Of a stretch of 64,000 bases of DNA, positions 34,329 to 46,222 are shown one piece after another. A program made the position numbers and the translations under genes. The DNA lies in assembly GCA_032622095.1 (NCBI GenBank), contig CP136069.1, forward strand, positions 17,289,273 through 17,353,272. The letters are read 5' to 3'. Under the pieces are notes generated by a model. It worked only from the letters and a program-made list of their open reading frames with translations, was not told the origin of the DNA and did no database searches. Position 1 is the stretch's first letter, and every line of letters starts with the position of its first letter. The stretch is from Siphonodentalium dalli (taxonomy: Eukaryota > Mollusca > Scaphopoda > Gadilida > Siphonodentaliidae).

Positions 34329-35690
34329 AACGAGAGGCCGATCACGATCGGCAGATGTTTAACCCATCCCTTGGCGATAATAAATTGTTATGATCAGAAT
34401 CATTATTATGTTAATGTTGAATTATAGAGTATACTGTTATGATCTAAAGTAGTATATGACAAATGTACATAATAACCAGTAATAACACAAATTATTGGAA
34501 TGTATGAGTCAATATAGAAGGGTTAATATAACATCTAAACTCTAGAGCCTGTCACCACTATCATAGTGTAAGCAGTTCTATTCATGTTGTTGCAAATTGC
34601 CATGTGAGATATCAAAATAATATAATTATTTATTTAATGGAAAAGGTTAAAAGACATGGAATGGGTAAAAGGGGTTAAATCACCTATCTCTGCCCTGTTT
34701 GATCCAATGTAGTCCCATCATCCAAGGACTTAGAGAGCTCCATTGGTCTAGTTAAATAAATTCACATGGCTAAGTTGTGGTTAAAAAGATAGCTAAATCA
34801 ATTTATCCAATAATTCACTTATCTGTGTCTTATACAGAGCTAACATATGAGGGCTATAAATAACTCTCAAAGCAATAAACTATATTGTCTTTTATCTTGC
34901 TCACAGAGAAGCAGGTATTCATTAATTGTAAGTTACTTGGGTTATAATCTGGATAATTCTTAGTTTAAAAAGGGCCATATCTTTGGTATAACAAATTGGA
35001 TCTAACCCATATTCAAACTCGTTCTGTATTTTGAGTTGAGAAACTCACATACCAAATTTGGTTCCTATCAGATGAAAAATGGTTGATTTATCGAAGTACA
35101 TGTATGTGTGAATTATATGTCAAAGGACCATAACTCCATTAAAAATCCGATCAAACCCATATTCGAACTCAATCTGTATGTTGGTCTGAGAAACTCATAC
35201 ACCAAATTTGGTTCCAATCAGATAAAAAATGTTAGAGTTATGGCAGAATTAATGAATTCTAATTCGAAAAAGGGCCATAACTCCGTAAAAAACCCATCAA
35301 ACCCATATTCGAACTCGATCTGTATTTTGGGCCGAGAAACTCACATACCAAGTTTGGTTCCGATTAGATAAAAAATGTTTGAGTTATGGCAGAATGTGTG
35401 AATTCTAAGTAAAAAAAAGGGCCACAACTCTGTAAAAAAAAGTCGGATCAAACCCATATTCGAACTCGATCTGTATTTTGGGCTGAAAACCCCATATACA
35501 AATTTTGGTTTTGATCAGGTAAAAAATGTTTGAGTTATCGCATTACACGTAAAGTGTCTACGGACGGACAGACGGACGGACAGACGGACGGACAGACGGA
35601 CGGACAGACGGACGGACGGACGGACGAACGACGAGTGGTCAATCCGGACGTTGACACTATGTGTACCATACTATGGTATGGGTACACATA
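34329..35690. repeat. Block present in copy A and absent from copy B; retroposon-like tail
   Basis: In copy B the sequence passes directly from ACATCTCAA to AAAGGGGTCTCC at 47702-47715. Here the same points are separated by 1.36 kb that ends with three or four ~145 bp blocks (ATAACTCC, TCAAACCCATATTCGAACTC, TCACATACCAAATTTGGTTC, AAAAATGTT-GAGTTATG), a GACGGACGGACA run (35560-35640) and ACCATACTATGGTAT. It is either an insertion in A or a deletion in B. Confidence 0.75.
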
Positions 35691-35906
35691 AAAAGGGGTC
35701 TCCTTTTTTCTAACTGCTTATACATGTATTTAGGATATTTTCGTTTTCCATAATATAATCACACACCCTTTACATTCACACATTTAGCGTCCGTATGAAT
35801 CAGATATACGGTTTACAGGGACGTTTCCGATGTGCATAAACCCATAACTGAACTCAACACTTCAGTTATGTTTATGAACATCTGAAACACCGACGTCACT
35901 TCAAGC

Positions 35907-36057
35907 CAAGCCTTGAAATAGCGTGCCTGTCATTTGCAGAATGAGGTCCCCAGAGGGTGAATTTGGTGATGCTAGCCCGCTATGCGGGGTAGCATCACTA
36001 AATTCACCCTCTGGGGACCTCATTCTGCAAATGACAGGCACGCTATTTTAAGACTTG
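35907..36057. mobile_element. hAT-like palindromic MITE with 8 bp target duplication CTTCAAGC
   Basis: CAAGCCTTGAAATAG to the mutated CTATTTTAAGACTTG. CTTCAAGC lies at 35899-35906 and 36058-36065. It forms one long hairpin (arms about 70 bp, AGAATGAGGTCCCCAGAGGG). The orthologous copy in duplication B is at about 47933-48074. The 1507 bp tandem repeat begins inside its right arm at 36031. Confidence 0.93.
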
Positions 36058-39000
36058 CTTCAAGCAGATCGTGTATAAACGCGCTCCCTGCGTGTCGTTA
36101 TTGAGAAACTGCGTTGGAATTTGAACAATATGATACTTATATTTGTTTTGGTAGTATTGAACAGTTGTTCCTTCGGGACTCACACACTTTGTTTAATTAC
36201 TCCGCCAGTCAAAAACCAATAAAACAAATCGATCTGAAAGTCACTTCTGAAATAACGTGATGCAACAGCCACGTGTAAATGGTCACATTGAAGCTTATCT
36301 GCACACGAATTTTATGTGGGCCTTTAATTTGTTAGGTGTGATTTCGTCATTCCGTACTAAAAGCCTGGTGCAGAGCTGGCTAATTAATGCAGCAGCGTGG
36401 TAATTAGAGATAACGGGTTTGCAGCTCTGAAGTGGGTAGAGATGATGCAATGCAACTGGGTACATATGAAAACTCAATCATGCTTTTATTTTACTATCAA
36501 CGTGAGTAATATCCTCTGGAAGATTACGAAGATTTTTAACTTGGCTGCTACTCATGTATGCTGTACAGCAAGGATGTTAGCGTTTTATTGTACATTTGTA
36601 AATAAATATTGATGCCCAGACGCGTGGTTGATGGGAGTTATGGGATTTGGGGCGTTAAATTGGGGCGTTTCCCATGCCCAATCCTGGATAGAATTCTCAG
36701 CCATTGGGAGATTTAAAGGGACTGAATAACTTAAATTTTATTAAAGTGTGTAAAACAACTGTCATTAACAAGTACATCTAAAAATAGATTTACTCTGTTC
36801 TTATTATCATTATTAATAACTCCCCAATAATGAGATTTCGCATGTAAAAACCAATGTTATGTAAACATTATTGTTGCAATAAGATACCAAAGTTTATTCA
36901 AAAGTTGACGGCAGCCATTGGAAAAGGTTAAAGCATCGAAAATATTTAAAAAATCATATTGAACACGTAACAGTTTCGTTTACATAACAATGGTTTCCAT
37001 ACGCAAAATTTCGTTATTGGAGAACTATCAATAATGAATATAAGAACAAAGTTTTAACTATTTATCCATGTTTTTCTCAGTGTCGATACTTTCACGGACT
37101 TGTATATTTGTTGTACATTTAGCTACTGCGAATTGGTGTTTGCTGATTTTTCCAACAGTGCATGAGTAAAGTTTAAGTGCCATTCAAAACAAATTCTAAA
37201 AGACTTGGTGGGGAAGGAGTTAGAAATGGAATTCATCGAAGTTAGGGATATCTGAACATATCATATCAATGAACAGGAATCAGTCTACAGTTAAAGGGGT
37301 ACTGTACGCCATTTTCAATAAATTTCCGGTGATAACAACGATCTAATATCGATAATATATAGAAACATAAGTAATTTGAGTCGAAGACGTATTCTGTAAA
37401 CGCTCAGGTTAATAGGCTATCTTAAAATCAAAGTTAATAATTTGATATAAATTTAATTTATGGCTGGAGCCATAAAATGGCGAAAATTAAATTAAGAATT
37501 TCGTTATTCACTGACTAGTGACGATACAATAACTTAAATGACAGGCACGCTATTTTAAGACTTGCTTCAAGCAGATCGTGTATAAACGCGCTCCCTGCGT
37601 GTCGTTATTGAGAAACTGCGTTGGAATTTGAACAATATGATACTTATATTTGTTTTGGTAGTATTGAAAAGTTGTTCCTTCGGGACTCACACACTTTGTT
37701 TAATTACTCCGCCAGTCAAAAACCAATAAAACAAATCGATCTGAAAGTCACTTCTGAAATAACGTGATGCAACAGCCACGTGTAAATGGTCACATTGAAG
37801 CTTATCTGCACACGAATTTTATGTGGGCCTTTAATTTGTTAGGTGTGATTTCGTCATTCCGTACTAAAAGCCTGGTGCAGAGCTGGCTAATTAATGCAGC
37901 AGCGTGGTAATTAGAGATAACGGGTTTGCAGCTCTGAAGTGGGTAGAGATGATGCAATGCAACTGGGTACATATGAAAACTCAATCATGCTTTTATTTTA
38001 CTATCAACGTGAGTAATATCCTCTGGAAGATTACGAAGATTTTTAACTTGGCTGCTACTCATGTATGCTGTACAGCAAGGATGTTAGCGTTTTATTGTAC
38101 ATTTGTAAATAAATATTGATGCCCAGACGCGTGGTTGATGGGAGTTATGGGATTTGGGGCGTTAAATTGGGGCGTTTCCCATGCCCAATCCTGGATAGAA
38201 TTCTCAGCCATTGGGAGATTTAAAGGGACTGAATAACTTAAATTTTATTAAAGTGTGTAAAACAACTGTCATTAACAAGTACATCTAAAAATAGATTTAC
38301 TCTGTTCTTATTATCATTATTAATAACTCCCCAATAATGAGATTTCGCATGTAAAAACCAATGTTATGTAAACATTATTGTTGCAATAAGATACCAAAGT
38401 TTATTCAAAAGTTGACGGCAGCCATTGGAAAAGGTTAAAGCATCGAAAATATTTAAAAAATCATATTGAACACGTAACAGTTTCGTTTACATAACAATGG
38501 TTTCCATACGCAAAATTTCGTTATTGGAGAACTATCAATAATGAATATAAGAACAAAGTTTTAACTATTTATCCATATTTTTCCCAGTGTCGATACTTTC
38601 ACGGACTTGTATATTTGTTGTACATTTAGCTACTGCGAATTGGTGTTTGCTGATTTTTCCAACAGTGCATGAGTAAAGTTTAAGTGCCATTCAAAACAAA
38701 TTCTAAAAGACTTGGTGGGGAAGGAGTTAGAAATGGAATTCATCGAAGTTAGGGATATCTGAACATATCATATCAATGAACAGGAATCAGTCTACAGTTA
38801 AAGGGGTACTGTACGCCATTTTCAATAAATTTCCGGTGATAACAACGATCTAATATCGATAATATATAGAAACATAAGTAATTTGAGTCGAAGACGTATT
38901 CTGTAAACGCTCAGGTTAATAGGCTATCTTAAAATCAAAGTTAATAATTTGATATAAATTTAATTTATGGCTGGAGCCATAAAATGGCGAAAATTAAATT

Positions 39001-40650
39001 AAGAATTTCGTTATTCACTGACTAGTGACGATACAATAACTTAAATGACAGGCACGCTATTTTAAGACTTGCTTCAAGCAGATCGTGTATAAACGCGCTC
39101 CCTGCGTGTCGTTATTGAGAAACTGCGTTGGAATTTGAACAATATGATACTTATATTTGTTTTGGTAGTATTGAAAAGTTGTTCCTTCGGGACTCACACA
39201 CTTTGTTTAATTACTCCGCCAGTCAAAAACCAATAAAACAAATCGATCTGAAAGTCACTTCTGAAATAACGTGATGCAACAGCCACGTGTAAATGGTCAC
39301 ATTGAAGCTTATCTGCACACGAATTTTATGTGGGCCTTTAATTTGTTAGGTGTGATTTCGTCATTCCGTACTAAAAGCCTGGTGCAGAGCTGGCTAATTA
39401 ATGCAGCAGCGTGGTAATTAGAGATAACGGGTTTGCAGCTCTGAAGTGGGTAGAGATGATGCAATGCAACTGGGTACATATGAAAACTCAATCATGCTTT
39501 TATTTTACTATCAACGTGAGTAATATCCTCTGGAAGATTACGAAGATTTTTAACTTGGCTGCTACTCATGTATGCTGTACAGCAAGGATGTTAGCGTTTT
39601 ATTGTACATTTGTAAATAAATATTGATGCCCAGACGCGTGGTTGATGGGAGTTATGGGATTTGGGGCGTTAAATTGGGGCGTTTCCCATGCCCAATCCTG
39701 GATAGAATTCTCAGCCATTGGGAGATTTAAAGGGACTGAATAACTTAAATTTTATTAAAGTGTGTAAAACAACTGTCATTAACAAGTACATCTAAAAATA
39801 GATTTACTCTGTTCTTATTATCATTAAAAGGGACTGAATAACTTAAATTTTATTAAAGTGTGTAAAACAACTGTCATTAACAAGTACATCTAAAAATAGA
39901 TTTACTCTGTTCTTATTATCATTATTAATAACTCCCCAATAATGAGATTTCGCATGTAAAAACCAATGTTATGTAAACATTATTGTTGCAATAAGATACC
40001 AAAGTTTATTCAAAAGTTGACGGCAGCCATTGGAAAAGGTTAAAGCATCGAAAATATTTAAAAAATCATATTGAACACGTAACAGTTTCGTTTACATAAC
40101 AATGGTTTCCATACGCAAAATTTCGTTATTGGAGAACTATCAATAATGAATATAAGAACAAAGTTTTAACTATTTATCCATGTTTTTCCCAGTGTCGATA
40201 CTTTCACGGACTTGTATATTTGTTGTACATTTAGCTACTGCGAATTGGTGTTTGCTGATTTTTCCAACAGTGCATGAGTAAAGTTTAAGTGCCATTCAAA
40301 ACAAATTCTAAAAGACTTGGTGGGGAAGGAGTTAGAAATGGAATTCATCGAAGTTAGGGATATCTGAACATATCATATCAATGAACAGGAATCAGTCTAC
40401 AGTTAAAGGGGTACTGTACGCCATTTTCAATAAATTTCCGGTGATAACAACGATCTAATATCGATAATATATAGAAACATAAGTAATTTGAGTCGAAGAC
40501 GTATTCTGTAAACGCTCAGGTTAATAGGCTATCTTAAAATCAAAGTTAATAATTTGATATAAATTTAATTTATGGCTGGAGCCATAAAATGGCGAAAATT
40601 AAATTAAGAATTTCGTTATTCACTGACTAGTGACGATACAATAACTTAAA
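36031..40650. repeat. 1507 bp unit, three tandem copies
   Basis: Units start at 36031, 37538 and 39045 (ATGACAGGCACGC each time), exact period 1507 bp. The third unit is 98 bp longer because AAAGGGACTGAATAACTTAA and the following ~78 bp are duplicated at about 39730-39925. Units are almost identical (single-base changes such as GAACAGTTG/GAAAAGTTG and CCATGTTTTT/CCATATTTTT). The junction AAATGACAGG fuses CTTAAATGA (unit end) with GCAAATGACA (MITE arm), a 5-6 bp microhomology. Small open frames repeat with the unit and are not supported as genes. Copy B has a single, more diverged unit. Confidence 0.95.
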
Positions 40651-41289
40651 TGAGTATATGGGACTAGTATGCATATAATATAACTTTTATTTGACACATT
40701 TGGTTGAAAACTGTACAAAAATTACTCGACGACGGCAATTTGTATTTTTGCATTCCGGTAAATTTGCCACCCGTAACACTACTTCGTACTCAACAGACTT
40801 TCAAATAATGGAAAAATTGTTACCTTATTCTCCGACTCAGAGACTATAGAAACCAACAACAACATTTGAGTACAGTATCCCTTTAAAGTATCTGATTTTC
40901 TGCTGATCATATTTTCTGAACACCCCACCAATACGAATAAAAGACCATTCCAATGTATAATATCATAACTATTGGTAGAATCCATATAGAGAAAGGGTTA
41001 ACCATATTACCGGCAGCTTTGTACCCGCCTCTAAATTCATGCATGTATTATTTCATTGACAGTAAATGCAGCGACATCATTAAAGTGCGGGGCCGGCCCG
41101 AGTATCGATTGGATAGCGAGATGATGCAACAGTGTTAGTAAACAGTGTGAAGCAGGTGTTTCCCGTATATAGAGCGTTTACGTAATCGCTACCCGGAAAT
41201 GGGAACGGATAAACACACTACAAATCAATTACAACGCGTATGTCTGCAGCCTGTAATATTATGTTTATTCATTGTCTTGAAATCATGGT

Positions 41290-41835
41290 CGTCTTTATGA
41301 GGTTGTCTCACCCTGCCCCCACTTTAGTATATATCAGGGGCGTCTTTATGAGGTTGTCTCACCCTGCCCCCACTTTGGTATATATCAGGGGCGTCTTTAT
41401 GGGGTAGTCTCACATCGCCCCCACTTTTGTAAATCAGGGTCGTCTTTATGAGGTTGTCTCACCCTGTCCCCACTTTAGTATATATCAGGGGCGTCTTTAT
41501 GAGGTTGTCTCACCCTGCCCCCACTTTGGTATATATCAGGGGCGTCTTTATGGGGTAGTCTCACATCGCCCCCACTTTTGTAAATCAGGGTCGTCTTTAT
41601 GAGGTTGTCTTAACCAGGTCCCACTTTTGTAAACCAGAGTCGTCTTTATGAGGTTGTCTCACCCTGACCCACTTTAGTAAATCAGGGTCGTCTTTATGAT
41701 GTTGTCTCACATTACCCCCACTTTGGTAAATATCAGGGGCGTCTTTATGAGGTTGTCTCGCCCCGCCCACACTTTGGTAAACCAGAGTCGTCTTTGTGAG
41801 GGTGTCTCACCCTGCCCCCACTTTGGTATAAACAA
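41290..41835. repeat. Minisatellite, ~50-58 bp unit, about 10 copies
   Basis: Unit contains GTCTTTATGAGGTTGTCTCA, CCCTGCCCCCACTTT and GTATATATCAGGGGC. A higher-order repeat of three units (about 168 bp) is visible at 41290-41590. The homologous array in copy B is 49945-50480. Confidence 0.9.
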
Positions 41836-43840
41836 TCTACAGTTGGAAACATCAATAAAATTGTTCCCATAGTTTTATTGTCCTAATTAGTGTAACATTT
41901 GTTGCTTTATAGCACCATCGCATAGTTTACTACTTTCTCTCAATGTTTTGGACTAAATTGACCATATCAGTTGGAAAATTTCCAACCTCTTAGGGGGGTG
42001 CCCGGTTGGAAATTTCCACATATATGATCAACGGATTTGGAACGACGGTGCGAAGATACTCTATGTGTAAATTCAAAGTCTCACTCGTCCAGGTTGTGGT
42101 GAGAAGTCATGTTGGACTCGACGCTAATAGCAGCATGCAATGGCCCCGGTGGAGACGACATGACAAGAATATTGTCATGGATTGTGCGATGTTGTCTCGA
42201 CTCTGGCCCGCAAAGCCAACGTGACGTATATGACGTCATGAACCGTGCCATGGCGTCTTCTCTGGTTTTCATTACGATAACTAACGAAATTGGTCTAAAT
42301 TAAACTAATATGGCTAAATCAGATGGAAATTCTTCGGAAGTTGTGAAGTTGACCATTTTATTTTCGTCTCGTTGGTCCACTTCCGATTCTGTAATTTAAC
42401 AATCTCCAGACAGTTACTAACCGCAAGGCACTTGTCAATTTCACACAAAAGAAGTAGCCTACATGCCACCAGAATTTGGGTAGAGGGGTAATGTCGCAAG
42501 AGCTATTGGCCTACTCGACCTTCACCTCAGAAAGTGCAGTCACGTTATATTCAACTAATTAACGGGTCTTTTTCGGGTGGGTGGAACATCTTGATATATA
42601 AGTCAAATTGCACATGCGGGTGGAATGGAGTCGATTTGAGATTATAGATGCTCGCCCTGCGAGTATACCATTTATTGAGGTCAAGGACGAGTAGGCCTAT
42701 AGCTCTTGCGACATTACCCCGCTACCCAGAATTTGGCTCATCGCCATAAATAAACAATAATATTACGTCATAATTCACCTGCGCCTAAGGCATAAGGACC
42801 AACGCACACTTGGCGCTCGTGTGGTTGCTATTATAAGTTATAAGCAATAGTATAAAGGTACGCATACTTATGTGTACACGCGGCTATGGTCAACATTTAT
42901 ATGAACTTAAGCAGCATGTCTTAGCAAATGTATATCCCTGTATGCGTAGATTGCATATACACAGCTCTGGGAGGGAATTGTTCATTAAACATATACAGTT
43001 TAACGATAACAAAAGCTCAAGGTAACACCCATGATATATAAATTTGGCCTCGATTGGTGCTGATGCACTAAGCTGTAACACATAAACAGACGGAAATATG
43101 GTGGATTTGTTCCATTACTTTTTTTTTGCATGCGAGCAAGGCTGTCAACGTTCTACGGTCTACACCCGATGGTCTCGGCTGATGGACAATTCGATAATGA
43201 TTCACACAAGAAACCTCTATATATATACACACACGTACATTATGGTCGATAGTACACAGATAATTAATGCATAATCGCTACCAATCGGCAACACAACTAC
43301 TTTCACATCAAAACTTAATTTCATTCAGCTGGGCCATTTGCGTGTTACATATTATTCATCATACACGCACATTCACATTATACCTGATATATGTCTTAAA
43401 TAGGCCATTTTCATGCTACTTTCTGAATTCGATGTCTGAAACCTTTGTCTAATTTCACTCGATGAGGTAATATGACGAAATACATTCTCAATTTCTTATA
43501 CTCAACTTCGATGTCCAGTAAATACTTTATTTGGAAGTTTATTTCGCTCGATCACACGCATGTGATATTGCTAATCAGGTTTTAAAATGACTACTGGCAT
43601 TCGGGCACCTCTATGTATGCCTTCCCATTTCTAAATTCTATACTAGATTATCAACGATCTCACTAACATTTGAAACTTGAAAATGTCAGAACCTGGCCGC
43701 ATGCGTGTGACATGTCGTAAACACTGTAAGATTAATATTGTGATTAGTATAACATTTGCATGCATATTTATATAACTAAACTTGAATATATTTGTCATTT
43801 GTATATATGCTCTCCTAAATTGAGGAGGTTAACAATTAAG
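41836..43840. other. Right part of duplication copy A, no gene recognised
   Basis: Matches parts of 50490-52737, and 42330-43130 also matches the extra partial copy at 52738-53290. About 42005-42305 is less AT-rich, with overlapping open frames in several frames, but no family motif could be assigned. Confidence 0.5.
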
Positions 43841-44015
43841 CAATTATTTCATGTGTCTTTTGGGAACAGTCAAAATTGTTGTCCCGAGGTATCAGGAATG
43901 ACTATCGAACTGTTGCCCAAGGCCGAAGGCCGAGGGCAACAGTTCGATGGTCATTCCTGATACCGAGGGACAACAATTTTGCCTGTTCCCAAAAGACACA
44001 TGAAATAATTTCTTT
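43841..44015. repeat. Near-perfect palindrome, ~85 bp arms
   Basis: ATTTCATGTGTCTTTTGGGA is mirrored by TCCCAAAAGACACATGAAAT; inner arms GACTATCGAACTGTTGCCC / GGGCAACAGTTCGATGGTC; centre AAGGCCGAAGGCCGA. It stands exactly where homology to copy B ends. A string of AACAGTTCGCTCGG-like repeats follows at 44085-44235. Confidence 0.88.
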
Positions 44016-45283
44016 GTTACCCAATACATTTACTTGTATATAATCAGGTCATTGCTAATTAATCACACTCTTTAATAGTGTTATTCGTTCGGGCCAGTCA
44101 ACAGTTCGCTCGGAGCCATTCAACAGTTCGCTCGGGTCGGGCAACAGTTAACTCGTGACGTCACGAAATATGACCGTGATAGCAAACCGGTCAACAGTTC
44201 ATTCAGGGCGGGCAACAGTTCGTTGTGGCGTTACGAACGCGAATTTGGGGTTAACCAGTTAATTCTAAATCCCAATGAATTACGAAGTAAAACTCTACTA
44301 TTGGGTAGATAGCCAATAACACATTCCCGCAACTTGTAAGCGATTGCAGGACACGCTGGTGTAATATTTACCATTTTCCATATTTTGGCGGCCATATTGG
44401 CAGCCATTTTGAGCCAAAGTAAGAATTTTGTTCCAGTGATTTGGAATATTAATAGTTAATAATATGCCTCACTTACATTACAAAGTTCTGTTCATTTCTT
44501 GTTGAAATATGACTAGAATCCCAATTGTGATTTTTTGTGAAATTTTATACCGCATTCTGTAAAATCGAATTTTTGAGGGATCGGAAGGGGTTAGGACCCC
44601 AATAAATGCACATTTCGTTGCTCCAATGATCAGTTAATATACAAAACACAAAATAAAGTTGCATTACTCAACCAGTTCCAAACAGCATGAATTGATCTAG
44701 AAGACATTTGTGAAAAAATGTTATATTTTCAACTTCCGGTGGCCATTTTGGCGGCCATCTTGGATGGTGAGTTTAAATTTTGGCTAAAAAATGTGTCATT
44801 ATGTCTCAGCTTCACGAAAATATATACATTTGTATACATTTTACAAGATTTTCCCGCTATAATTTGCATAAACTGACTTAGGGTCTGGGCTGAAAAACGG
44901 CGGCCATGATGGACGCCATTTTGTCTGGAGTCTACACGGCCACTTTTTTTTCTTGTTAACATTGCTTAAAAGTTGAAGGACATAATAAGGAACAAAATGA
45001 GTGGGGTGAAGTTAAGTCCCGGGGGGGGGGGGTGCAAGGGTACCCATATTAGCTCCCGGACTATATGGTGAGACAAAATGAAAACACTTTAATGTTTTGC
45101 ATGGACTTCTATGAGTCAGGACTCATGAGGAGGGAAATCCCACTCGCCCTGTCGCTACGCACCTATCATTCGAGTACTATGATAACTTCGTGTCTTGGAA
45201 TCGTCATTTTGCGCAACCGGTTTAACAACCAAACAAAAACAATTTCATGAGAATATATCACTCGGAAGCCACGTGCAAAGTTA
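44016..45283. repeat. Spacer between duplication copies; low-complexity and GGCGGCCAT phrases
   Basis: AACAGTTCG units at 44095-44235, then phrases GGCGGCCATATTGG, GGCGGCCATCTTGG and CGGCGGCCATGATGG spaced about 350 and 150 bp apart (44390-44920), suggesting a diverged internal repeat. A short G-run is at 45018-45030. Around 45065-45120 there is a match to 33500-33555 (TGGTGAGACAAAATGAAAAC), the left flank of copy A. Confidence 0.55.
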
Positions 45284-45419
45284 CAGTAATGTCCTAAATA
45301 ATCGACTCCTTAACCACAGCTTTCCGATGAATGGCAACAAGCCATATTTCCGACTAAATCCTGAAAAGTTACCGATAATTCTGCTCTGGTTAAGGAGTCG
45401 ATTATTTAGAGCATTACTG
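45284..45419. mobile_element. TA-flanked CAGTAATG palindromic MITE, one arm internally deleted
   Basis: CAGTAATGTCCTAAATAATC to GATTATTTAGAGCATTACTG, TA on both sides. The left arm jumps from CCACAGC straight to TTTCCGATGAATGGC of the right arm, losing about 75 bp compared with 58388-58600. AGC at the junction could be microhomology. Confidence 0.82.
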
Positions 45420-45584
45420 TATACAAGTGTTAAAAATGTGGTCCCCTAATAAATCTTAGAACGTAATCTGATGTAATGCATCTTTATGTGTATATTATAT
45501 TGTTTTGGTTTGTTGATCTCAACTTGATGATAATCTGTCAGCAGAAAAGTGTCCCGTAAGTGTGTCGTGTAGTTGAAAGTATGT

Positions 45585-46033
45585 GACCCGCCATATCAAA
45601 TCCAGTCGGGATTTTTTTACCCTGTGCCTATGCATTCTCTTATATATGCGAGTCGACCATAGGTCGCCTCGCGTATATAAGAGAATGCATTGGCCTAACA
45701 ATTTTTTTAAATAAACGTTTCTTACAATTTTTAGGACATAAAATAAAAAACATCCATTATATACCCTGCAGAGAACCCCACACATATATAGAAGCATATA
45801 GAAGAGTGTCGTCTGCTCATGTTTGTCTGGGGCTCTGTATGGGTGAAATTATAAAATTGTTAAAGAACACAAGAACAAATTATTAAAATTGTAAAAAATT
45901 GTTAGGCCAATGCATTCTCTTATATATATGCGAGGCGACCTATGGTCGACTCGCATATATAAGATAATGCATTGGCACAGGGTAAAAAAAATCCCGACTT
46001 CCGACTGGATTTGATATGGCGGGTCACATATTT
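45585..46033. mobile_element. Paired-hairpin MITE variant with different long terminal arms
   Basis: Hairpins at about 45628-45695 and 45903-45975 are the same as in the TTAA family, but the outer arms are TATGTGACCCGCCATATCAA and mirror. The core carries a third stem, ACCCTGCAGAGAACCCCA / TGGGGCTCTGTATGGGT, enclosing GAGTGTCGTCTGCTCATG, a motif also present at 56740 and 62405. The outer ends are not TTAA. Confidence 0.8.
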
Positions 46034-46112
46034 TATAGACATCACTTTATATAATCATGGAGGTATACATTTGCGTAACCTTAAGACATGAGTGTAGCGC
46101 GGGAATGTGTTA

Positions 46113-46222
46113 TTTTGGGATACGGCGCTATATATGGTTATACGGCGCTATATATGGTTATACGGCGCTATATATGGTTATACGGCGCTATATATGGTTA
46201 TACGGCGCTATATATGGTTATT
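46113..46222. repeat. 20 bp tandem repeat (TACGGCGCTATATATGGTTA), five copies
   Basis: Five near-exact copies. The open frame through it (YGAIYGYTALYMVIRR) is a product of the repeat. GCGCCGTAT at 46262 is an inverted partial unit. Confidence 0.93.

Larger units (their letters stand above)
33552..43845. repeat. Segmental duplication, copy A
   Basis: Matches 46938-52737 in order and orientation: TGACCATCGGTTGCTATAAT at both starts, TTGAGGAGGTTAACAA at both ends. Blocks: 33552-34328 / 46938-47706; 35690-36610 / 47706-48607; then the triplicated unit against 48823-49560; 40870-41280 / 49545-49945; minisatellite 41290-41835 / 49945-50480; 42840-43840 / 51165-52735. Identity is very high in the first kilobase and lower to the right. 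Copy A has an extra 34329-35690 block and the tandem triplication. Confidence 0.9.

Noticed and set aside
36295-39626. Identical small open frames in each 1507 bp unit (60 and 71 codons)
   Set aside because: They recur because the DNA is triplicated; frames overlap on opposite strands and no motif or splice context supports them.
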